64,000 nucleotides of DNA from JBEKYD01 sp052148435 (GTDB lineage: Bacteria > Acidobacteriota > Terriglobia > Bryobacterales > Bryobacteraceae). The translations under genes and the position numbers were made by a program. Where the stretch lies: NCBI GenBank assembly GCA_052148435.1, contig JBKQIF010000159.1, forward strand, positions 1-64,000, in the 5' to 3' direction. Within the stretch, counting starts at the first letter, position 1; each line of letters starts with the position of its first letter. The notes below the pieces were generated by a model. The model was given only the letters and a program-made list of their open reading frames with translations, did not search any database and was not told the DNA's origin. This document shows, one piece after another, positions 52,737-61,777 of this stretch.

Positions 52737-54107
52737 ATGACTAAAGCACAAACGGTGAGGGTGGATGGTCCCGCGCCAGGGGACCGCACATACGTGGTTG
52801 GGATTGCCGCCGTGGCGGCGATCTCCGGGCTGCTCTTTGGCTACGATACGGCCATCATCAATGGCGCGCTGATTTTCTTGCGCGAACAGTTCCGCCTTTC
52901 GGACTTTCAGACCGAGATTGCCGCCGGCAGTCTGCTGGTTGGATGCCTTGCCGGCGCGAGCGCCGCTGGAAGTCTGAGCGATCGTTATGGCCGGAAGCGT
53001 TTGATGCTGGTCGCATCCGTGCTCTTTTGCGTCTCGTCTTTAGGGACCGCGCTCCCCCGGACTTTGCTGGAATTCACCTTTGCCCGCTTTATCGCCGGGA
53101 CGGCGATCGGAGTTGCCTCCGTGCTGGCCCCGCTGTACATTGCGGAGGTCTCACCGGCGGCCATTCGCGGCCGGCTCGTCACCTTGAATCAGATGGCCAT
53201 AGTCACGGGGATACTGTTATCTTACTTTGTAAGTTGGCTTCTGTCCGGACTTGGCCCGGCAAGCTGGCGGTGGATGTTTGCGAGTGCGGGAATCCCGTCC
53301 GGGATACTATTCGTCTCTTTGCTGTTCATCCCGGAGAGCCCGCGCTGGTTGGTGAAGCAGAGCCGCCTCCCGGAAGCCATGGTCACTCTCCGCCGCATCA
53401 ATGGGGACCTTGCCGCCGCTCGCGAAGCCGCTTCCATTTCCGAAAGTCTCTCCACCGAGACGGGTTCTCTGGGCGAGTTGCTGGAGCCGCGCCTCCGCCG
53501 GCCGCTTGCCATTGCCATCCTTTTGGCGATCTTCCAGCAGATCACTGGCATCAATACCGTGATCTATTACGGCGCCATTCTATTTCGGGAGCACGGCGGG
53601 CAGGGAAGCGCTTCGTCGGCGATCGGAGTCAATGTAACCATCGGGGCCATGAACTTTCTCTGCACCATGTTCGCCGTCACGTTCATCGACCGGATCGGGC
53701 GCAAACCGCTGCTGCTGGTCGGCTCCGCCGGCATGGCCATTTCGCTGGGCGCCCTGGCCTTCGCTTTCCGCATGACGCCCGTGCCGGTAACCCTGATCCT
53801 GACACTCGTCCTCTGCTATGTGGCGTCTTTTGCCATAGGTCTTGGACCGGGCGTTTGGGTTTATATCTCGGAGTTGTTTCCCACCGCGGTCCGCGGCCGG
53901 GCAATGTCACTCGCAACTCTCTGCCTCTGGGCGGCATGCCTGGCGGTAACGTTGTCGTTTCTCACTCTGGTGCAACGCCTCGGCGCCGCCGGAGCGTTCG
54001 CATGTTATGCCGTCGTGTGCATCGTCACGTTCCTGTTCGTTTGGCGGTTCACTCCCGAAACCAAAGGCCGCACTCTCGAACAGATCCAGGAATTCTGGCG
54101 AAAATGA
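52737..54107 (+). CDS. MFS sugar porter
   Basis: The 456-residue protein has twelve membrane helices and the sugar-porter signatures GLLFGYDTAIINGALIFLRE, DRYGRKRLMLVAS, PLYIAEVSPAAIRGRLVTLN, PESPRWLVKQSR, QQITGINTVIYYGA and PETKGRTLEQIQEF. It is a proton-coupled monosaccharide symporter such as XylE/GalP/AraE type. Downstream of the GH105 gene, it probably imports the monosaccharide released by the nearby hydrolases. Confidence 0.95.
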   Translation: MTKAQTVRVDGPAPGDRTYVVGIAAVAAISGLLFGYDTAIINGALIFLREQFRLSDFQTEIAAGSLLVGCLAGASAAGSLSDRYGRKRLMLVASVLFCVSSLGTALPRTLLEFTFARFIAGTAIGVASVLAPLYIAEVSPAAIRGRLVTLNQMAIVTGILLSYFVSWLLSGLGPASWRWMFASAGIPSGILFVSLLFIPESPRWLVKQSRLPEAMVTLRRINGDLAAAREAASISESLSTETGSLGELLEPRLRRPLAIAILLAIFQQITGINTVIYYGAILFREHGGQGSASSAIGVNVTIGAMNFLCTMFAVTFIDRIGRKPLLLVGSAGMAISLGALAFAFRMTPVPVTLILTLVLCYVASFAIGLGPGVWVYISELFPTAVRGRAMSLATLCLWAACLAVTLSFLTLVQRLGAAGAFACYAVVCIVTFLFVWRFTPETKGRTLEQIQEFWRK

Positions 54108-54223
54108 TGTCAACGCTGCAGAGTGGGACAGACCATCGTCTTTCGTGGTCTGTCAGCCCCTCCCCACGCCACCGCAGCCCGACAGACGACAAAAAACGAT
54201 CGTCCCACCATATTGCCTGTTCC

Positions 54224-56398
54224 CTACTTCTCCCCCGCCGTGATCGTTACCCTGCGCCGGCTCAGCGTGGGCTGCTCTTTCCCGGCATCGGCTTTGGCCT
54301 GCAGCAGGAAGTCGCCCGGCGTGTCCGGTACCTCCAGATCGACGTAGAGGGTGGTCTGCCCCAGGCTGCCGATTTCGAACGGCGCCTCGGCGCGCGCCAC
54401 CTCGCCGCGGCTCGTGGACTGGAGGGATAGGGTCACGCTTCCCGTGGCGGCCTGGTATTCGTCATTTACCAGCATCACCTGGAAGGTGTGCTTGCCCGCG
54501 GCCAGTTTCGCCTGCCAGAAGCTCAGGTACACTCCCAGCGGCGCGAAGGCTTGGGACAGGTAGTCGCGGAAGTGCGGCTCCAGTTCCAGTTTCTCGACAT
54601 CGCGGAAGTGATCGGCCGTGTAGCCGAGCCGGTCGCTGCTCATCAGATACACGAAATGGAGCACGGCGGCGTATTGCCGGTAAGCGCGCCAGAACTCCGT
54701 GATGCCGCCCAACAGGTAAGCGTTCAGTGCCAACCGGTCCTCGGCGGTGGCGTTGGCCGGCAACAGGCGCGGATACAGATCCTTGGTCAGTTCCGTGGGC
54801 GAGCCATCGCGGTTCAACCATAGCCACCCGTACTCGTTCAGGATGAGCGCGTGACCGCTCGGCGCTCCCGGAGCCTTGCCGTTAGGCTTCTCGAACGTGG
54901 TCATGCTGAACTCCGGGCCGTCGCGCTGGGCCATATCGTAAAATTCGTAGGGATGATCCTCCACCGGATCGTCCGGGCCGGCCGGCGGGTTATAGCTGTT
55001 TTCCCAGGGCCGGTTCGAAAGGTCCAGTCCGCGCACCGCCGGGATGATCTTTTCGCCGAACATCGGATCGAAGGTCTCGTTGTTGGCGTCCCAGATGGCC
55101 ACGCTCGGGTGATTCCAGTTGTCGCGCATCCATTCGCCGTATTCGCGGATCATCTCGCCCGCGTCGAAGCGGACCTGGTTCTCGGCGCCGTGCCAGCCTC
55201 TGCCCGTCCACACGAAGTACTCGTTCTGGATCAATAATCCCGCCTCGTCGGCGATGTCCAACCATTTGTCGGGCACCGGACCGATGCAGAAGCGGAATGC
55301 ATTCCAGTGCATCTGTTTCGGGATCTCGACCAGTAACTTGCGTACCCATTTCTCGTCCCACGGCAGCACGCCCGATTTCGGATCCTCGAAAAAGCGGTGC
55401 AGCGTGATATTGGAGCCGCGCATGAAGTAGGGGCGGCCGTTGAGATAAGCGCGCTTCGTCGCCGTTTCGAAATGGAATTCGCGCATGCCGAACCGGGTGC
55501 TGGCGGTGTCCCCACCCGTGCCCGTTTCGAGCACGTATAGATTCGGCTGTTCCGGCGTCCACAACTTGGCGGCGGGTATCGGAATTCGCTGCGTAACGGT
55601 CCGCTCTTCCCGCGCCGCCAAACGGATACGCATCGCCGGCGCGCGCGCCGCCACCGCATCCGACTTCCATTCATGCACCGACTGCTGGAGCCCGAACGCC
55701 ACCGCTTCTGCGGATTGATTGCGCAGCCTGGTCTGCACGACGATCGACTGCAGGTCGCGGCTCGGCGCCACTTGCACGGTTTCGATGGCGGGATTGTCGC
55801 TGAGCGCGAGCGAGACGCTGTCATAAATGCCCGGCGTCCAGCGGTTTTTCTCGAAATCCGTCCCTGCCGAGACGGACGCCGGCAGCACGCCCGGATGCGC
55901 GCCCACCCGCACCACGATCTCGTTCTCACCCTGCCGCAGTTTGTCCGCGACGTCGAAGATCGCGGCCGTGAAGCAAGGCAGGTGCTCGCCCGCTTTCCGG
56001 CCGTTCACCCACACCGCCGCGCCGAATTGCGCTTTGGCGATCCGCAGCGTCGCCACCCCGCGTACGGTAGCCACATCGAACCGCCGCCGGTACCAGAACC
56101 AGTTCCGCTCCTGCCGCGAGACGCCGGCATTCGAAACCAGCGCCGAGGCGGGCGCGAGGCCCCGCTCCACGCGATTTTGAATTAATTGACGGCTCTCGAA
56201 TTCATCCACGTCCTTGAAGCCGGGCACGGCCGAATGCGCCAGGCCCGGTACCGGCGCCTTATGGGAATAGGCGGCCGGCAGTCCTTCGCCGTCGATGGAA
56301 TCGGCGATGTCCCACTGCCCGTCGAGCGACAAGGTGGTCCGTTGCGCGGCCCATAGCGGCGCGGCAAAGACGATCAGGAACAACAAAAAGATTGGCAA
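54224..56398 (-). CDS. Exported GH2 glycosidase (beta-galactosidase/glucuronidase-like)
   Basis: The 724-residue protein has a signal peptide (MPIFLLFLIVFAAPLWAA). The GH2 sugar-binding domain has LDGQWDIADSIDGEGLPAAY and VWVNGRKAGEHLPCFTAAIF. The barrel contains FYMRGSNITLHRFFEDP-like start, NHPSVAIWDANNETFDPMFG with the acid/base Glu and HALILNEYGWLWLNRDGSPT with the nucleophile Glu. It is shorter than the GH2 at 27.4 kb and differs in domain order. It converges with the sugar porter. Exact specificity is not predictable; beta-galactosidase, glucuronidase or mannosidase activities are all possible. Confidence 0.87.
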   Translation of the reverse strand: MPIFLLFLIVFAAPLWAAQRTTLSLDGQWDIADSIDGEGLPAAYSHKAPVPGLAHSAVPGFKDVDEFESRQLIQNRVERGLAPASALVSNAGVSRQERNWFWYRRRFDVATVRGVATLRIAKAQFGAAVWVNGRKAGEHLPCFTAAIFDVADKLRQGENEIVVRVGAHPGVLPASVSAGTDFEKNRWTPGIYDSVSLALSDNPAIETVQVAPSRDLQSIVVQTRLRNQSAEAVAFGLQQSVHEWKSDAVAARAPAMRIRLAAREERTVTQRIPIPAAKLWTPEQPNLYVLETGTGGDTASTRFGMREFHFETATKRAYLNGRPYFMRGSNITLHRFFEDPKSGVLPWDEKWVRKLLVEIPKQMHWNAFRFCIGPVPDKWLDIADEAGLLIQNEYFVWTGRGWHGAENQVRFDAGEMIREYGEWMRDNWNHPSVAIWDANNETFDPMFGEKIIPAVRGLDLSNRPWENSYNPPAGPDDPVEDHPYEFYDMAQRDGPEFSMTTFEKPNGKAPGAPSGHALILNEYGWLWLNRDGSPTELTKDLYPRLLPANATAEDRLALNAYLLGGITEFWRAYRQYAAVLHFVYLMSSDRLGYTADHFRDVEKLELEPHFRDYLSQAFAPLGVYLSFWQAKLAAGKHTFQVMLVNDEYQAATGSVTLSLQSTSRGEVARAEAPFEIGSLGQTTLYVDLEVPDTPGDFLLQAKADAGKEQPTLSRRRVTITAGEK

Positions 56399-56566
56399 TT
56401 GGGTTCGGCTCCTATTCCGAATTTATCGCGGACATTGGCGGCGAGGGGGAAAATCTGCCGCCAGAGTTCTCGCACGGCAGTGTAGCTTCAGGCGGCGCGA
56501 TTATGAATGCCGCCGGCAAACCAAAGGGCACGCCATCGTGCCGGGATGCGCTCGGGCCGGGCGATT

Positions 56567-58579
56567 CTACGGCACGCGTTGAAACACGTCGTCGAAGGTA
56601 ATTCCATCGCGACTCAAATGCCAGACGACTTCGATGGTGTCGATGTGGCCCCCCACGCGAATGATTTCCACCTCGCCCTTCGAGCCGTCGGCCGACGTGA
56701 GTGGGAAGCGCGCCCAACCGGCGGTGGCGGGACCGGCGAATTGAAAATCCACCTTGCCGTTCAGCTTGCGATTCTTGGGAACCTTGTAGCTGCCGGAAAA
56801 CGAGCCGCGGAGTTGGCCCGCGGACTCGTTCAACGTCAGCAGTAGCGATTCCGGGGGGAACGGCGAACCGGTGGGCCCATCCGCTCCGTGCACCCAGTGC
56901 CCCGATAATGGCTCCAAGCTGGGCCGCGGCGGCTGCACCACGGTTGGCGCGGCCTTTGGTGCGGGGGACGACGCCGACGCCGGGCTAACCGCCGTTCCAG
57001 AGCCCGACGGCTGCGACGCTGCCGGACCCGGACGTGGTATGGACGGGTTATTCTGCACCGTCTGGCTGGCCGCCGGTGTAACGGGCGTGTCGGCCGGCGG
57101 ACGCGCGGGCGAACTCACCGCCGGCGCGGGCGGCCTGGCGGCTTCGGCGATCTGCTGCCGCGGCGGAGCGGTGTTCACCGGAGAGGAGCCAGTTACCTGC
57201 GTCGGCACCGGCGTGGACGGCGCCTCGCGCCGGGGCGGCGCAGCGGGCGCCTGGGTGGTCTCGCGCCTGGCGAAATCGCTGCTGCGCTCTTCCTTGTTGC
57301 GCTGGTCTTGCTTGTCGGAAGGCCTCTCAGCCGGCCGATTCGCCGGCGGCCGCACTGCCGCCGTTTCGGTTACGGCCTTCTCGGAAGCGGCCCCGGGCCG
57401 TGGCGCGATACCCGCGTCCGGCGCTTGCGGGGTGGCCTTGGCCGCATCGGCCGACGGCACTGGGCCGATGTACTCCGTGACCTCCTCGACCGGACCAGCG
57501 CCCAGCACCCTTATCTCCAGCGCGACCCGGACCACGCGGGAGTGGCGGACGACCTGAAAGCTGCCCACCCTGATCGCCGCCCGATCAAGCGGTACGTTAG
57601 TCCTGGTTTCTCCGTCCCTGATTTCAAGGCTGCCGCCCAGAAGTTCCGTCGAAACCAGCGTGTTTCGGTCCCATTCGATGCGAAGCAGCCCCGCTTGATC
57701 CGTCGCCCGCAGGTGCAGCGGTGCGACTCTTGCGGGCGCGGGTGGGCGCAAAGTCTCGGATTGGTACCAGGACGCGCCTCCAATTCCCAACACCAGCCCG
57801 GCCACCACCCATGGCCAGTAACGCCTCTTGCTTTTGCCCGCTGGCGCGTCCGCCGGCCGCGCGCGGACCGCCATGGCCGCCATCGAGGGCGGCGCGGACA
57901 CGCTTCGGGCCGGCGGTGCGTTCGCCGCCCGCATCGAAATAGGCGAGCCAGCCAGTCTTGGCGAAGCCGCCAGCCCCACTTCCCGACGATAGGTTTCCAG
58001 GCCGGGCGATACGGCCGCCTGATTCCGGGGGACGGCCGGCTCGGCCCCCGCCAGCTCAAACTCCCGGTAGCATTCCTGGCTGCGGATGGTCCCGTCCCTT
58101 TCCTGAAAAAAGAAGCCCGCCTTGGCGGCTGCCTTGGCGGACGGGCACAATACCAGCGCCACCTGCCAGCTCTTAGTGAAAAAGCGGCGATGCAACTCCA
58201 GGTCCGCATCGCTGAGGAAGATCCCGCTGCGTGTATGCGAATGGTACCAACCCGCCAGCGCCGAACCATGCAAGATAGGATCGCGGCTCGACCTCTCCAG
58301 CAGCGCATCGAGATTCGCCAGATCCTTGTCGGAAACCAGGAAGCCGGGCCCATGCAGGTGCTCGCACTCCATCGGCCGGAAGGCCGTGATCCGCAGCACC
58401 CCCTCCAGGTGAATTCCAAACAGAAGCCCGGCCGTTTCCACTCCCCCACGCGGCGCGGAGTAGAAAGCCTCCCATACCGCCCGCTCGATTTCCGCCAACA
58501 GGGTGCGCGAGTACTCGATGACGAACGGGCATTGCGGCACGTGCCAGGTTGCGAAATCGGCTTGACCCACTGTCTCCAT
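56567..58579 (-). CDS. JAMM/MPN metalloprotease-domain protein with membrane anchor and Pro-rich region
   Basis: The 670-residue protein has an N-terminal JAMM domain (about residues 15-170): upstream Glu in GGVETAGLLFGIHLEG and the full zinc motif H-x-H-x7-S-x2-D in WYHSHTRSGIFLSDADLEL. After a linker, one membrane helix appears at about 255-275 (YWPWVVAGLVLGIGGASWYQ). A beta-domain follows, then about 200 residues rich in Pro, Ala and Ser, then a C-terminal beta-domain (KNRKLNGKVDFQFAGPATAG). JAMM proteases usually cleave ubiquitin-like or small protein tails in the cytoplasm. The anchoring and tail are unusual. It is divergent from cdaA. No ubiquitin-like partner was seen. Confidence 0.75.
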   Translation of the reverse strand: METVGQADFATWHVPQCPFVIEYSRTLLAEIERAVWEAFYSAPRGGVETAGLLFGIHLEGVLRITAFRPMECEHLHGPGFLVSDKDLANLDALLERSSRDPILHGSALAGWYHSHTRSGIFLSDADLELHRRFFTKSWQVALVLCPSAKAAAKAGFFFQERDGTIRSQECYREFELAGAEPAVPRNQAAVSPGLETYRREVGLAASPRLAGSPISMRAANAPPARSVSAPPSMAAMAVRARPADAPAGKSKRRYWPWVVAGLVLGIGGASWYQSETLRPPAPARVAPLHLRATDQAGLLRIEWDRNTLVSTELLGGSLEIRDGETRTNVPLDRAAIRVGSFQVVRHSRVVRVALEIRVLGAGPVEEVTEYIGPVPSADAAKATPQAPDAGIAPRPGAASEKAVTETAAVRPPANRPAERPSDKQDQRNKEERSSDFARRETTQAPAAPPRREAPSTPVPTQVTGSSPVNTAPPRQQIAEAARPPAPAVSSPARPPADTPVTPAASQTVQNNPSIPRPGPAASQPSGSGTAVSPASASSPAPKAAPTVVQPPRPSLEPLSGHWVHGADGPTGSPFPPESLLLTLNESAGQLRGSFSGSYKVPKNRKLNGKVDFQFAGPATAGWARFPLTSADGSKGEVEIIRVGGHIDTIEVVWHLSRDGITFDDVFQRVP

Positions 58580-58634
58580 CGAATCACTTCAACCGTGGTT
58601 ACGCAAACTCCTATCTTATGTTAACCCCAGCGTT

Positions 58635-59594
58635 ATGTTGCGCATCTTCCACCCAATCCCCGTGCCGGCCGGACCCGGAGCGGGGAAATCGGACATTGCC
58701 GCAGCACCGTCTTCGATAGAATGGTATTTGCCCCACCTGTTGCACTCGTTGCCGGATCTTCCGCGGCTGGACCTGATCGGGGCCATCGACGTCCTGGTGG
58801 TGGCCTTTGTCGTTTACCAGGCCCTCATGGTAGTGCGCGGCACTCGCGCCGGGCACATTCTGGCCGGCATCATCATCATGCTGCTGCTTTACCTCGGCGC
58901 GTCCTGGAGCGGTCTGGAAGCTTTGCGCTCGGTATTGTCTTTCATCGTCCCCTATACCGGCCTTGCCATTATTGTCCTGTTTCAATCGGAAATTCGCCGC
59001 ACCCTGGCCCGTCTTGGCCGTAAACGCTGGTTCGGACTGGGTGGTGAATATCGCAATCCCGAATCGATCGGCGAAATCATGATGGCGGTGGAACAGCTCG
59101 CGCAGCAGCGCATCGGCGCGCTGATCGTGCTGGAGCGCGACATCGGCCTGCGCACCTTCATCGAGAGCGGCGTGCATCTGGACGCGCGCATTTCCCGCGA
59201 TCTGCTGCTCTCCATCTTCCAGCCCGGCCCGCCCCTGCATGACGGCGCCGTCATCGTGCAGAAAGACCGCGTGGCCGCCGCCGCCTGCTTCCTGCCTCTC
59301 ACCACCAACCCCGGACTGTCCGGTAAACTGGGCACCCGGCATCGCGCCGCCATCGGCATCACCGAGGAAACCGACTGCCTCTCGGTGGTGGTATCCGAAG
59401 AAACCGGCCGCATCTCCGTCGCCGCCTTCGGCGAGCTGGTCGGCGGCCTGACGCCGGCCGAAGTGGTGGAGCGCATTCAGCGCCATTTCGGCGTGCAGCG
59501 GCCCACCCCGGTCGAGATCGATGAGTTCCCCGCCGACATTCCGCTTTCCTCCGGCGGCGAGACTGCTCGCGGAGAAAGGGTGGACCACCTGTGA
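58635..59594 (+). CDS. cdaA: Diadenylate cyclase CdaA (c-di-AMP synthase)
   Basis: The 319-residue protein has three membrane helices in the first half (AIDVLVVAFVVYQALMVVRG; ILAGIIIMLLLYLGASW; VLSFIVPYTGLAIIVLFQSE). The DAC domain follows: RRTLARLGRKRWFG, GALIVLERDIGLRTFIESG, the DGA motif in PLHDGAVIVQKDRVAAAACF, and the RHR motif in LGTRHRAAIGITEETDCLSV. Both catalytic motifs are intact. It makes cyclic di-AMP from ATP for osmotic, potassium and cell-wall control. It overlaps the cdaR gene by four bases. Confidence 0.96.
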   Translation: MLRIFHPIPVPAGPGAGKSDIAAAPSSIEWYLPHLLHSLPDLPRLDLIGAIDVLVVAFVVYQALMVVRGTRAGHILAGIIIMLLLYLGASWSGLEALRSVLSFIVPYTGLAIIVLFQSEIRRTLARLGRKRWFGLGGEYRNPESIGEIMMAVEQLAQQRIGALIVLERDIGLRTFIESGVHLDARISRDLLLSIFQPGPPLHDGAVIVQKDRVAAAACFLPLTTNPGLSGKLGTRHRAAIGITEETDCLSVVVSEETGRISVAAFGELVGGLTPAEVVERIQRHFGVQRPTPVEIDEFPADIPLSSGGETARGERVDHL

Positions 59595-60256
59595 CCCTCC
59601 TCGTCCACATTTTCCGCGTGATCGTACACAACCTGGCCTGGAAACTGCTCGCACTGGCCCTGGCCGTGGTGATCTGGATTCTGGTGGCGAGCGAGCCCGA
59701 ATATTCCACTTTCGACACCGCGCGCGTAGTCTATAGCGACCTCCCCGACAATCTCGATATCGTTTCCGATCCCGTGCCCCTGGTCACGCTGGAACTCCGC
59801 GGCCCGTCGAGCGAACTGCGCAATCTGGAGGGGCCGCAGCGCCCGTCCGCCGTGCTGGACATGTCCGATGCCGTTCCCGGCGAGCGCACCTATACCATCG
59901 AAGATGGCGCCGTACGTTTGCCGCGCGGCGTGTACCTGTTGCGGTCCATCCCGTCGGAAATCCGCTTTCGCTTTGAAAAGCGCATCACCCGGCTGGTCCC
60001 TATCAAAGCCCGCTTCAGCGGCGGCAGGGCAGCCGGACCCGCGCCCGGCGCGATCACGGTTCAGCCGGCCATGCTCGAAATCACCGGTCCGGAGAGCCAC
60101 GTGTCCCGTATCCAGAACGTGGCCACCGACGCCGTCGATCTTTCCTCGGGGGCGTCCGTGGTGACCCAGCGCGTCAACGCTTATGTGGACGACCCGTTCG
60201 TACACTTCGTGGCTTCTCCGCAGGTGACCGTCAGCGTGGTGCTCGGCAAGCGGTAA
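59591..60256 (+). CDS. cdaR: YbbR/CdaR-like regulator of the diadenylate cyclase
   Basis: The 221-residue protein starts with GTG overlapping the cdaA stop. It has one N-terminal membrane helix (NLAWKLLALALAVVIWILVA) and YbbR domains, for example PLVTLELRGPSSELRNLEGP and VTRLVPIKARFSG-like strands, ending with VTVSVVLGKR. Only about two YbbR repeats fit in this length, against four in Bacillus CdaR. It faces the periplasm and probably modulates CdaA. Confidence 0.85.
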   Translation: MTLLVHIFRVIVHNLAWKLLALALAVVIWILVASEPEYSTFDTARVVYSDLPDNLDIVSDPVPLVTLELRGPSSELRNLEGPQRPSAVLDMSDAVPGERTYTIEDGAVRLPRGVYLLRSIPSEIRFRFEKRITRLVPIKARFSGGRAAGPAPGAITVQPAMLEITGPESHVSRIQNVATDAVDLSSGASVVTQRVNAYVDDPFVHFVASPQVTVSVVLGKR

Positions 60257-60294
60257 CCGTCACTTTTTCGAGGCTGCGACACTGTTCGAGGGAG

Positions 60295-60342
60295 GCGTCG
60301 GCAAGAATGCCGACGCGGCAGGCGGAGTGCCTGCGCCACGGT
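60295..60342 (+). repeat. Paired-hairpin repeat, copy C
   Basis: GCGTCGGCA-AGAA-TGCCGACGC (60295-60316) is a perfect 9-bp stem with an AGAA loop. It is followed by GCAGGC-GGAGT-GCCTGC (60318-60334) and GCGCCACGG. It lies between cdaR and the sulfatase gene. No T-tract follows, so a terminator role is unlikely on its own. Confidence 0.75.
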
Positions 60343-60367
60343 ACCGTGCGTGCCATACTCGTTTCGT

Positions 60368-61777
60368 ATGAGATCCTCCTCGGGTTCCACCCGGCGGGCC
60401 CTGTTGGCTGGCATGCCGGCGGCCCTGACCGCGGCGGCCGCCAGCGCACCAACCGGGGCTGCCGCGAAACCCAATATCGTGCTGGTGATATCCGATCAGT
60501 TCCGCGCCGATTGCCTGGGTTCGCTGGGCCTGAATCCCATGAACCTTACGCCGAATCTCGACGGCATGGCGTCGCGCGGCGTCGTATTCCGTTCCGCCTT
60601 CGCCAATCAGCCGGTCTGCGCCCCGGCGCGTGGCAGCATCTTTACCGGCCAATACCCGGCGCGTCATGGCGTGGTGCAGAACGGCATCGCGCTGCCTCCG
60701 GGCACCCCCACTCTCGCCACCACGCTGCGCGCCGCCGGCTATTCGGCCAACTACATCGGCAAATGGCACCTGGCCGGCGACGTACGCGCCGCCGCGCCGC
60801 CGGCAGCCCGCGGCGGATTCCTCGATCTCTGGGAAGCTTCCAACCTGCTCGAATTCACCTCCCACGCTTACGAGGGCGATCTTTTCGATAACGCCGGCCG
60901 GCCCATTCACTTCGCCAATCGTTATCGCGCCGATTTTCTCACCGACCGCGTCGAGCGCTTCCTGCGCGGCGCGCACCGGCCATTTCTTCTGGTCGCTTCC
61001 TACCTCGAAGTGCACCACCAGAACGATTCCGATACCTTCGATCCCCCGCGCGAGTTCAAGAATCGCTATCCCAATCCGTTCGTGCCCCAGGACCTGCGCC
61101 CGCTGCCGGGCACCTGGCCCAGCCAGCTCGCCGATTACTTCGCCTGCGTGGCCAAAATGGATGAAGTGGTCGGCCGTATCCGCGGCGTGTTGGCCGATAC
61201 CGGTCTGGACCGCGACACCATCCTGGTTTTCGTGAGCGACCACGGCTGCCATTTCAAAACCCGTAACACCGAATACAAACGCAGCCCGCACGACAGCTCG
61301 TTGCATATCCCGCTGGTCATGGAGGGCCCCGGCTTCAACCGTAATCTCGCCATTCCCGAGCTGGTTAGCCAGGTGGATTTGACGCCCACCCTGCTGGCCG
61401 CTTGCGGCGTGCCCGCGCCGCCGGGCGTCCAGGGCCGCAGCTTTCTGCCGCTGTTAGATCGCCAGACCACGGGTTGGCGGGACGAAGTCTATTTCGAGCT
61501 GTCCGAGTTCGTACTCGGCCGCGGCCTGCGCACGCCGCAATACACCTACGCCGTAGCCGCCCCGCGCCAGGGCGACCGGCTCCCCGAGCGCGCCGGCCGG
61601 TACGTGGAATACATGCTCTACGACAATGATGCCGATCCCTGGCAGCAGGTGAACCTGGCCGGCCGCGCCCCCTACGCCAAAGTGGCCGAGGACCTGCGCG
61701 CGCGCCTGGCAGAGCGCATGAAGGAAGCCGCCGGAGAGACGACCGCCATCGAGCCTTGCTGGTTCCCGTATCCGTAA
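60368..61777 (+). CDS. Tat-exported sulfatase
   Basis: The start at MRSSSGSTRRALLAGMPAAL gives a twin-arginine leader. The 469-residue protein has the type I sulfatase core: KPNIVLVISDQFRADCLGSL (metal Asp), CAPARGSIFTGQYPARHG with the Cys84-x-Pro-x-Arg formylglycine site, and LVFVSDHGCHFKTRNTEYKR with the second metal site. Cys is converted to formylglycine for sulfate-ester hydrolysis. No maturation factor lies in the window. The nearby glycosidases suggest sulfated glycan use. Confidence 0.93.
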   Translation: MRSSSGSTRRALLAGMPAALTAAAASAPTGAAAKPNIVLVISDQFRADCLGSLGLNPMNLTPNLDGMASRGVVFRSAFANQPVCAPARGSIFTGQYPARHGVVQNGIALPPGTPTLATTLRAAGYSANYIGKWHLAGDVRAAAPPAARGGFLDLWEASNLLEFTSHAYEGDLFDNAGRPIHFANRYRADFLTDRVERFLRGAHRPFLLVASYLEVHHQNDSDTFDPPREFKNRYPNPFVPQDLRPLPGTWPSQLADYFACVAKMDEVVGRIRGVLADTGLDRDTILVFVSDHGCHFKTRNTEYKRSPHDSSLHIPLVMEGPGFNRNLAIPELVSQVDLTPTLLAACGVPAPPGVQGRSFLPLLDRQTTGWRDEVYFELSEFVLGRGLRTPQYTYAVAAPRQGDRLPERAGRYVEYMLYDNDADPWQQVNLAGRAPYAKVAEDLRARLAERMKEAAGETTAIEPCWFPYP

